From CAYLNM01 sp964385045 (GTDB lineage Bacteria > Planctomycetota > Phycisphaerae > Phycisphaerales > SM1A02), in contig CAYLNM010000147.1 of NCBI GenBank assembly GCA_964385045.1, positions 1-10,703 of the forward strand: DNA of 10,703 nucleotides, read 5' to 3'. Positions 6,401 through 10,703 of this stretch are shown here, piece after piece (within the stretch, counting starts at the first letter, position 1; every line of letters begins with the position of its first letter). The notes below the pieces were generated by a model. It was not told the origin of the DNA. It searched no databases and saw only the letters and a list, made by a program, of their open reading frames with translations. Both the position numbers and the translations under genes were made by a program.

Positions 6401-7942
6401 GAGCTCGACCTCGGGACCGTCGACGGTCACCGGCTCCGCCGCCCGCCCGGTGAGCTCGATGCGGCCGGCCGGCAGCTCGTAGTCCAGCCGCCGCGCCCGG
6501 GCGGTGGTCGCGGCTCCGTGGTCGGTCAGCCGCACCGCGGGCGAGGCGGGCCGCGCCCGGAGCTCCAGCCGCGCCCCGTCGTCCGTCGCCGGGCGGTCCG
6601 CCGGATCCTCGAGCGGCCGCATCACGAGGCCGCCGGTGCAGGTGACCCACGTGTCCCCGGGGGCGGGAGGCGGGGCGACGCTGAGGCTGCCGGCGCGGTC
6701 CGCGATCCGCGGATCGGCGCCCTCGGGCAGCGGCCGCTCCGCCGCGGTCCACGGGGCGACGTCCGTCTGGCCGAGGGCGGCGAGCGCGAGGACCGTCGCG
6801 ACGCCGCGGGCGTCCGTCGCCGCCGGCCGCGGTCCGGCGATCGCGGAACCGGCCGCGGTCTCCCGGGCCGGGCGGGCCGAGAGGGCGGAACGGACGGGCG
6901 CCGCGACCGGTCGCGGGCGGCTCGGGCCGGAGCGCGCGGTCCGCGGACCGTCCCCCGGCGCTCCCAGGCCGCGGCTGCGCTCGCCGAAGACGACGTGCAG
7001 CTCGTCCGCCGCCGCGTCGAGCCGGGCGTCGCCGGTACCGCGGACGATGCGCACGGCATCGCTCATCACCAGCCGGTACCAGCGCGGGGCGCCCGCCTCG
7101 GCGTCCGCCGGCTGGACCCGGGCCGCGGGCCGCACGACCGCCCGGCCCGGGCGCGTCCGCGGGGCGGGCCCGGCCGCGGCCGGCGGGGGGCCCGCGCCGG
7201 CGCTCGCCGCCGCCTCCGATCCCGGCTCGCCGGCGTCGGTCCGCGAGATCAGCCGCACGTGCTCCACCTCGCGCACCGCGAGGCTCGCGATCGCGTGCTC
7301 GGCGTCGCCGAGCAGCAGCCGCACGTCGCGGCCGACGAAGACCGCCTCGGGCGTCTCGGCGATCACCGCGTTCGGGCAGGTCACCTCGCCGAGCACGCCG
7401 TCGAGGCGGGCGCGGTCGGTGCGGAGCTCGAGCTGCAGGCCCTCCAGCGGGCGGTCGGGACGCCGGGCGGCGGCGTCGCCGTACACGCGGATCACGACCT
7501 CGCCGGAGATCGTCCCCGACTCCACCGCGGAGCTCGGGGCGAACGCCATCGCCTCCTCGCCCGCGAGCACGATCACGCTGCCGTCGTCCTGGAAGACCTC
7601 GAGCTGCGGCCGCGTCATGCGGATCCAGCCGGGGTCCCAGCCCTCGGGCGAGGGATCGAGGAAGTCGCAGCGGTACTGCTGGGCGAGGCGTCCCTCGTCG
7701 TCGGCGATCTGGATCCAGCCGCGGCCGGTGGCCGCCTCGTCCTCGCCGTCGAGCGGCGGGGGCGGCGGGATGAGGTCGATGACGTCGGGATCGCCCGTCG
7801 TCTCGGCCGCCGGCTCGGGCTCCGGGGTGCGGTCGACGACGAAGAGCACCGCCCCGACGATCGCGGCGGCGAGCACCGCGCCGCCCACGAGCCCGAGGGT
7901 GCGGCCGCTCGTGGCGCCGCGCCGGTCAGCCGATCCGCGCAT
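3500..7942 (-). CDS. giant membrane-anchored LptC/OstA-like repeat protein
   Basis: This 1480-residue protein probably takes part in LPS transport across the periplasm. One N-terminal transmembrane segment (about 15-36, LGLVGGAVLAAAIVGAVLFV) follows a short basic stretch, giving a single-pass inner-membrane anchor with the rest outside the cytoplasm. A Pro-rich linker (about 38-70) leads to an LptC-like domain (about 74-235), with WIRMTRPQLEVFQDDG (106-121) and then AGEEAMAF and a GTISGEVVIRVYG strand. Further on are many OstA/LptA-style units of the form hydrophobic-x-A-x-G-x-V followed by L-x-A-D-x-L: 676-701, 722-748, 939-965, 994-1016, 1211-1240. The module GxGR(F/L) ... W(T/S)(D/E) ... 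RG recurs four times, with tryptophans at 567, 841, 1108 and 1308. The last about 120 residues are again OstA-like. Ala/Asp/Gly linkers separate the units. Known LptC and LptA are each under about 200 residues. GAGGAGG precedes the ATG at 7942; the start overlaps kdsC by 17 bases, in the operon place where lptC usually lies. A structural role other than LPS bridging is possible. Confidence 0.88.
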   Translation of the reverse strand: MRGSADRRGATSGRTLGLVGGAVLAAAIVGAVLFVVDRTPEPEPAAETTGDPDVIDLIPPPPPLDGEDEAATGRGWIQIADDEGRLAQQYRCDFLDPSPEGWDPGWIRMTRPQLEVFQDDGSVIVLAGEEAMAFAPSSAVESGTISGEVVIRVYGDAAARRPDRPLEGLQLELRTDRARLDGVLGEVTCPNAVIAETPEAVFVGRDVRLLLGDAEHAIASLAVREVEHVRLISRTDAGEPGSEAAASAGAGPPPAAAGPAPRTRPGRAVVRPAARVQPADAEAGAPRWYRLVMSDAVRIVRGTGDARLDAAADELHVVFGERSRGLGAPGDGPRTARSGPSRPRPVAAPVRSALSARPARETAAGSAIAGPRPAATDARGVATVLALAALGQTDVAPWTAAERPLPEGADPRIADRAGSLSVAPPPAPGDTWVTCTGGLVMRPLEDPADRPATDDGARLELRARPASPAVRLTDHGAATTARARRLDYELPAGRIELTGRAAEPVTVDGPEVELRAPSIVLVRSTGTGRLEGAGRLALRERADGAADRAADGAADGADAPRSLDVRWTDGVDLAFAGDEPAGVRGDADAAADAMPGLDLGSLREAIFVGGVELAGGSDRGLALLPGEHEDGTRDAAAGPRGADDGPAGAPDGGTLTAEEVRVAFAPDAAGDPRPRRLVGRGDVIVTSGPQRLWADELDARFLGADAADGADPAGASGDLDVERVVASGEVAVRLEGDRLAWADRLELEGATRRTVLEGRAVRFVDGPDQLDDARRVVIEDEADRATVDGPGRFRRLVVAADATRPTAGPAAEAAVAAAPPARRPVPPDADPGAPAELDVRWSESLTVAPSAGGGRRIEVRGGVDAVAEALALRGADRVVALLDPDGAAPSGGGAADGRSLRRLEADGPLTAIALEDDSTLDCRALAVDLRPGPDGPEPARLEATGDVRVVTPDRRLWSESLVVGFRSRDAAPATQAGDADAPRGGAGLDAGRVESIVAAGGLEVRLADGRRILGDRLEGSALDESAVVTGALLVATEDAVLLAPADPAAGPAGRLELDDAGRTARVMGSGRFLGLAAAAPLPDPAGRTDVARLRARAADADRELEATWTDDATWTAAANAGEEDAGDGGDAGDGGGTLVLRGAVDALAAPRPRERNRVQAAELVLVFAGDAPGDGTGGADAADAADAAGTTPGPGGSAEDEDALGVPARRLARLVARGDARLESRAWLREDRVDLPRVLAIDGELIDWDQPAGVAIVDGPGRLVVRDLREPEVEPAREDGPGAEGAVAEGAPLAATGFGPRGTSRFTWTEGLRLEPDRERPDAEATGAEPVGGEARGDASPAPGSRVTMRGDVEVLHRGLDGRTATLTGRRLTAVLGRIVADAADDDATTMALGGPVELVRLIADGAVYVATPARDVACETFAYDARRGLARIASAPGRPPVSILEAGAASPVTISGEATWDMVRDRIVVEGGAGAADGG
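4382..4408. repeat. 9-bp tandem repeat x3 inside the giant gene
   Basis: GGCGTCCGC is repeated three times exactly. On the coding (minus) strand it encodes repeated Ala-Asp-Ala in a low-complexity linker around residues 1179-1187. The unit length keeps the frame. Confidence 0.85.
4538..4573. repeat. 18-bp tandem repeat x2 inside the giant gene
   Basis: An 18-base unit beginning GCCGCCGTCG is present twice exactly. It encodes the Asp-Ala-Gly-Asp-Gly-Gly linker around residues 1124-1135, between the W1108 strand and the following RGAVDA strand. The unit keeps the frame. Confidence 0.85.
6276..6320. repeat. 12-bp tandem repeat, nearly four copies, inside the giant gene
   Basis: CCGTCCGCCGCC is repeated 3.75 times with one mismatch in the third copy. 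It encodes the Asp-Gly-Ala-Ala linker at about residues 541-556, just before the first WTD strand of the repeated module. The unit keeps the frame, as expected for a tolerated linker expansion. Confidence 0.85.
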
Positions 7943-8519
7943 GGGCGTCCTCCTCGTCGGCGGGCGCCCGGTCGAAGGACGCGACCACCGCGTCCCACGC
8001 CCCCGAGGCCCGCATCAGATGCTCGATCGCCTCCCGCACCGCGCCGCGGCCGCCGGGCGAGGCGCTGGTCCAGGCCGACGCCGCCCGGACCTCGTCCACC
8101 GCGTCGGCGGGAGCGAGGGGGCGGCCGACCGCCCGCAGCATCGGCAGGTCGGGCAGGTCGTCGCCCATCGCCGCGGTCTCCGCCGCGGGCACGCCGGTGG
8201 CGGCGAGCACGCGGGCGAGGGCCTCGGCCTTGTCGCCGGCGCCCTGCACCACCGGCCCGATCCCGAGCTCGGCCGCCCGCGCCCGCACCGCGGGGCTGCT
8301 GCGGCCGGTGACGATCGCGCAGCGGCCGCCGTGGACGATCCACTGCCGGATCGCCAGGCCGTCGCGCACGTGGAAGGTCTTGGGCTCGGGATGCTCGCCG
8401 TCGAGGGTGATCCGCCCGTCGGTGAGGACGCCGTCGACGTCCAGCACCAGCAGCCGGATCGAGGCGGGGTCGGCGAAGGCTCGTCGCTCGGCGCGGCGGC
8501 GGGGCGTGCCGCCGGTCAC
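7926..8519 (-). CDS. kdsC: 3-deoxy-D-manno-octulosonate 8-phosphate phosphatase (KdsC-type HAD hydrolase)
   Basis: KdsC removes phosphate from Kdo-8-phosphate to give Kdo, the sugar that joins lipid A to the LPS core; it is cytoplasmic and normally tetrameric. The 197-residue product carries all HAD motifs. Motif I is LLVLDVDGVLTDG (23-35), with nucleophile D27 and acid/base D29. Motif II is IVTGRSS (69-75). The motif III lysine is K97 in GAGDKAEAL. Motif IV is AMGDDLPDLPML (117-128). It has no cap domain insertion, as expected for the KdsC class. RDGLAIRQW (52-60) is also typical. The start is a GTG at 8519 that overlaps the kdsD stop as GTGA; the N-terminal 20 residues before motif I are slightly long and Arg-rich. 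Its 3' end overlaps the giant LptC/OstA-like gene by 17 bases. The neighbouring kdsD makes the pathway's first intermediate. CMP-N-acylneuraminate phosphatase-type relatives are the only real alternative. Confidence 0.95.
   Translation of the reverse strand: MTGGTPRRRAERRAFADPASIRLLVLDVDGVLTDGRITLDGEHPEPKTFHVRDGLAIRQWIVHGGRCAIVTGRSSPAVRARAAELGIGPVVQGAGDKAEALARVLAATGVPAAETAAMGDDLPDLPMLRAVGRPLAPADAVDEVRAASAWTSASPGGRGAVREAIEHLMRASGAWDAVVASFDRAPADEEDAHARIG
7949..7955 (-). promoter_or_regulatory. strong ribosome-binding site for the giant gene, inside the end of kdsC
   Basis: GAGGAGG (7955-7949) lies six bases before the ATG at 7942. It falls within the last codons of kdsC, so the giant gene has its own strong initiation signal in addition to any coupling from the 17-base overlap. 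It supports 7942 as the true start. Confidence 0.8.
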
Positions 8520-9580
8520 TCCCGCACCACCTTCATCGTCACGAGGTCCTGCACGTCGACGAGGCCGATCGGCCGGCCGTCCTCGTCGACCACCGGAATC
8601 TCGTCGACGCGGTGCTCGCGCACGAGCCGCTCGGCGTCGCGGACGAGGGCGTCGGCGGGCAGTCGCTTGGGCGAGGCGGTCATGACCTCGGACACGGGGC
8701 GGTCGAGGGCGGCGGGATCGTCGACGATGAGCCGCCGCAGGTCGCCGTCGGTGAAGACGCCCGCGAGCCGGCCGTCCTCGTCCACGAGCAGGATCGCGCC
8801 CGCGCGGCGACGTCCGTCCCCGGCGGAGGCGGCCGACAGGCAGGCTCGGACCGTCTCGCCCGCCGGCAGCACCGGCAGCCCCTCGCCCGCGCGGAACCGC
8901 ACGACCTCGGTGATCCGCCGCAGGCTCGCCCCGAGCATGCCGCCCGGGTGGGATCGATGGAAGTCGTCGGCGGTGAAGTCGCGGCGCCGCGCGAGGGCGA
9001 GCGCCAGCGCGTCGCCCGCGGCGAGCTGGGCGGTCGTCGAGGTGGTGGGGGCGAGGTTGTGGGGGCACGCCTCGGTCACGTCGCCGAGAGGGAGCGTCAC
9101 CGTGCACGCGCGGGCGAGGCTCGAGGACTCGTCACGGCAGATGCCGATCGTCGGCATCTCGTCGGCCTTGAGGATCAGGGCGAGGTCCACGACCTCCGCC
9201 GTCTCGCCGGAGTAGCTCAGCAGCATCACCACGTCGCCGCGGCGCACGCGACCGAGGTCGCCGTGCACCGCCTCGGACGGATGCAGCAGGCTCGAGGGCT
9301 GGCCGAGGCTCGAGAAGGTGGCCGAGACCTTCGCGCCGACGAGCCCGGACTTGCCGATGCCCGAGACCACGACGTGACCGCGGCACCGCTCGAGCAGGTC
9401 GAGGGCATCGCGCCAGCGGGCGCCGTCGCTGGTCCGCACCCGCTCGGCGAGCCGGCGGACGGCGTCGGCCTCCGCGTGCATCGACTCGGCGAGGAAGGCC
9501 AGCTCCGAGCGCCCGCCGTCGCCGGTGCGCGGCGTCTCGGATGCGGCCCGGGAGGGGGCGAAGGGGTCGGCGGCACTCAC
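8516..9580 (-). CDS. kdsD: D-arabinose 5-phosphate isomerase (SIS plus two CBS domains)
   Basis: KdsD/KpsF interconverts ribulose 5-phosphate and arabinose 5-phosphate, the first committed step to Kdo. The 354-residue product has an SIS domain (about 55-200) and two CBS domains (about 226-290 and 295-354). SIS landmarks are VVVSGIGKSG (70-79), LLSYSGETAEVVD (120-132), EACPHNLAPTTSTT (170-183) and HPGGMLG (211-217). From memory, E. coli KdsD uses K59, E111, E152 and H193. A constant offset of 18 places K77, E129, E170 and H211 here, so the active site looks complete. The CBS pair contains GVFTDGDLRR and DEIPVVDEDGRPIGLVDVQDL. Length is slightly above the usual 320-330 because of an N-terminal extension of about 25 residues. 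The start is GTG at 9580, overlapping the scpA stop as GTGA, with GGAG ten bases upstream. kdsC follows with another GTGA overlap. The kpsF/gutQ paralogues catalyse the same reaction; the context favours the LPS role. Confidence 0.95.
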   Translation of the reverse strand: MSAADPFAPSRAASETPRTGDGGRSELAFLAESMHAEADAVRRLAERVRTSDGARWRDALDLLERCRGHVVVSGIGKSGLVGAKVSATFSSLGQPSSLLHPSEAVHGDLGRVRRGDVVMLLSYSGETAEVVDLALILKADEMPTIGICRDESSSLARACTVTLPLGDVTEACPHNLAPTTSTTAQLAAGDALALALARRRDFTADDFHRSHPGGMLGASLRRITEVVRFRAGEGLPVLPAGETVRACLSAASAGDGRRRAGAILLVDEDGRLAGVFTDGDLRRLIVDDPAALDRPVSEVMTASPKRLPADALVRDAERLVREHRVDEIPVVDEDGRPIGLVDVQDLVTMKVVRE

Positions 9581-10485
9581 GGGGCGGGCACTCCGGCGGC
9601 GGGGTCGGCGGCGCCCGCGTCACGCGTCTCGTCGGCGGCCGGATCGTCCGGTCCGTGGACGTGCTCGGCTCCCGGCGCTTCGTCCCCGTCCTCGTCCTCC
9701 CCGTCGTCGTCGCGGAGGAGGACCTCGATCGGATCGTCGACGTCGTCCTGCCGCACGTCGACGCGGCGACGACGGGTGAGCTCGAGCGTGGCGAGGAAGA
9801 GCCCGATCCGCTGGAGGGGGCCGGCGCCCTCGAAGACCTCCTGCAGCGTCAGCCGGTGCTCCTCGGACCGGCCGAGCCGATCGACGAGGTCGGCGGCGTG
9901 GAGCTCCACCGGGGTGTCGTCGACCTCCACCACGTGGTCGCCGAGCCGCGTCAGGTCGACCGCGGACATGACCGCCTCGAACGCCTCGGCGAGGTCCATC
10001 GGGTGGACGTCCTCGAGCTCGATCGTCCGCTCGGGATCGGCGCGGTCCCGGCGCATCGCCTGCCGGACCGCCCGGCCCACCGCCCGCGGGCGGCACGCGG
10101 CCATCTCGAGCCGGCCGGCCTCGAGGGCTTCGGCCGCGTCGCGGAACCGCTGGTACATGAGCAGGACACGGATGAGCTCGTCCCGCGGATCCGCCGGCTC
10201 GTCGCGGTCCCGGTCGGCCGCCGTCTCGCCGTCCTCGCCCTCCTCGGGCGGGACGAGGGTGCGGCTCTTGAGCTCGATCAGGGTCGCCGCCATCACGAGG
10301 AAGTCGCCCGCGATCTCGACGTCGACCGTGTCCACGTCCCGCAGGAACGCGAGGTACTGATCGGTGATCTCGGCCACGGAGATGTCGTGGACGTCCACCT
10401 CCGCCCGGCGGATGAGGTGGAGCAGCAGGTCGAGCGGTCCCTCGAAGGCGTCGAGGGTGACGCGATAGTCCTCCTGCAGCGGCAT
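9577..10485 (-). CDS. scpA: segregation and condensation protein A (ScpA, kleisin)
   Basis: ScpA is the kleisin subunit that, with ScpB, closes the SMC ring in bacterial chromosome condensation. The N-terminal helical domain begins with YRVTLDAFEGPLDLLLHLI (7-25), followed by DVHDISVAEITDQYLAFL (31-48). The family block AATLIELKSRTLVPP lies at 66-80. A Glu/Asp-rich linker (81-102) and the middle helices follow. The C-terminal winged helix (about 210-256) has LTLQEVF and RIGLFLATLELTRRRRVDVRQDD, which in known kleisins contacts the SMC head. An acidic, probably disordered tail (257-302) is extra. The ATG at 10485 is chosen because homology begins at once; the frame is open upstream to a GTG at 10587, but that part is low-complexity. 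No Shine-Dalgarno is seen before the ATG. scpB is not in the window. kdsD overlaps its stop by four bases, which ties a chromosome-segregation gene to LPS genes. Confidence 0.94.
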   Translation of the reverse strand: MPLQEDYRVTLDAFEGPLDLLLHLIRRAEVDVHDISVAEITDQYLAFLRDVDTVDVEIAGDFLVMAATLIELKSRTLVPPEEGEDGETAADRDRDEPADPRDELIRVLLMYQRFRDAAEALEAGRLEMAACRPRAVGRAVRQAMRRDRADPERTIELEDVHPMDLAEAFEAVMSAVDLTRLGDHVVEVDDTPVELHAADLVDRLGRSEEHRLTLQEVFEGAGPLQRIGLFLATLELTRRRRVDVRQDDVDDPIEVLLRDDDGEDEDGDEAPGAEHVHGPDDPAADETRDAGAADPAAGVPAP

Positions 10486-10491
10486 CCGGGG

Positions 10492-10497
10492 ATGATA
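10492..10497 (-). promoter_or_regulatory. possible -10 element for scpA, leaderless start
   Basis: TATCAT on the minus strand (10497-10492) matches TATAAT at five of six bases and is one of the few AT-rich spots in this region. It ends six bases before the scpA ATG, so transcription would begin at or next to the start codon. That agrees with the lack of a Shine-Dalgarno. No -35 match is found at 16-18 bases, so this is tentative. Confidence 0.35.
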
Positions 10498-10583
10498 CCG
10501 CCGGGCGGGGTCGGCCCCGCGGGCGTCCACCGGCGCGACAGGGGTTCCCTCCGCGCCGTGGACGGGCTCCGGGGCGGTGCGGC

Positions 10584-10703
10584 TCACGGTCGCGGGTCGG
10601 GGCGGTCGCGGCGGGCACCGCCGTCGCCGCCCGCCGCCGGGCGCCGGCCCGCCCCGCGGCCGCGTCCGGGCCCGCGGGTCGCGCCGCGGCCGCCGCGGCC
10701 CCC
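10584..10703 (-). CDS. possible Arg/Gly-rich C-terminal tail of an upstream gene (partial)
   Basis: On the minus strand one frame is open from the window edge to a TGA at 10586-10584 and gives 39 residues very rich in Gly, Arg and Pro, starting GGRGGRGATRGPGRGRGAGR and ending RRDRPDPRP. RGG-rich tails are common at the C-terminus of RNA-acting proteins such as DEAD-box helicases and RluB-type pseudouridine synthases, the latter often near scpA-scpB. No folded domain is inside the window, and GC-rich DNA easily encodes such peptides by chance. The gap to scpA would be 98 bases. Confidence 0.3.
   Translation of the reverse strand, partial: GGRGGRGATRGPGRGRGAGRRPAAGGDGGARRDRPDPRP

Noticed and set aside
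2856..6752. A 1298-residue minus-strand frame overlapping the giant gene and the peroxiredoxin gene
   Set aside because: It is an out-of-frame copy of accepted genes, dominated by Arg, Gly and Pro, and has no anchor, domain or ribosome-binding site.
3302..8311. A 1669-residue open frame on the plus strand, longer than any accepted gene
   Set aside because: It is antisense to the giant gene and to part of kdsC. Its product is low-complexity Arg/Gly/Ala sequence without domains, its start has no ribosome-binding site that I could see, and such shadow frames are expected at this GC content.
6504..9215. A 903-residue plus-strand frame across kdsC and kdsD
   Set aside because: Both genes underneath have complete catalytic motifs on the minus strand, and this product has no recognisable fold.
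10486..10587. Upstream extension of scpA to a GTG at 10587
   Set aside because: The extra residues are unlike the ScpA N-terminus, which starts within a few residues of its FEGPLDLLL motif in the family.
1..10703. Mobile element or horizontally acquired island
   Set aside because: No transposase, integrase, terminal repeats or change in base composition was seen. The tRNA-Leu shows no duplicated 3' end that would mark an attachment site.

Overview
The window is very GC-rich bacterial chromosome (by eye well above 70% G+C) from a Gram-negative-type organism that makes Kdo-containing lipopolysaccharide. Protein style (Ala/Arg/Asp/Gly-rich, long low-complexity linkers), scattered complex I genes and a giant OstA-like protein suggest a planctomycete of the Phycisphaerae type. 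That placement is an inference; no marker here proves it. No insertion sequence, phage gene, CRISPR array or other mobile signature was seen.

Left part (1-2745). smpB lies on the minus strand, preceded on the same strand by a class II tRNA-Leu(GAG) with a clear sigma70-type promoter (863-890). Pointing the other way are an uncharacterised 259-residue protein (974-1753) and a stand-alone nuoC (2026-2583). nuoC ends in a strong hairpin that it shares with a convergent peroxiredoxin gene.

Right part (2746-10703), all minus strand. Reading in the direction of transcription: a possible Arg/Gly-rich C-terminal tail of an unidentified gene at the window edge, scpA, kdsD (arabinose-5-phosphate isomerase), kdsC (Kdo-8-phosphate phosphatase), a 1480-residue membrane-anchored LptC/OstA-like protein, a 274-base spacer, and the peroxiredoxin. 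scpA/kdsD and kdsD/kdsC overlap by four bases (GTGA) and kdsC overlaps the giant gene by 17 bases, so the four form one tightly coupled operon.

KdsD and KdsC supply Kdo for the LPS core. The gene after kdsC in many proteobacteria is lptC, followed by lptA and lptB. Here that place is taken by one very long protein with an N-terminal transmembrane anchor, an LptC-like first domain and many OstA/LptA-like beta repeats, including a module visible four times. It could be a built-in periplasmic LPS bridge replacing separate LptC and LptA chains. This is the most interesting object in the window. The longest open frame of all (3302-8311, plus strand) is only its antisense shadow.
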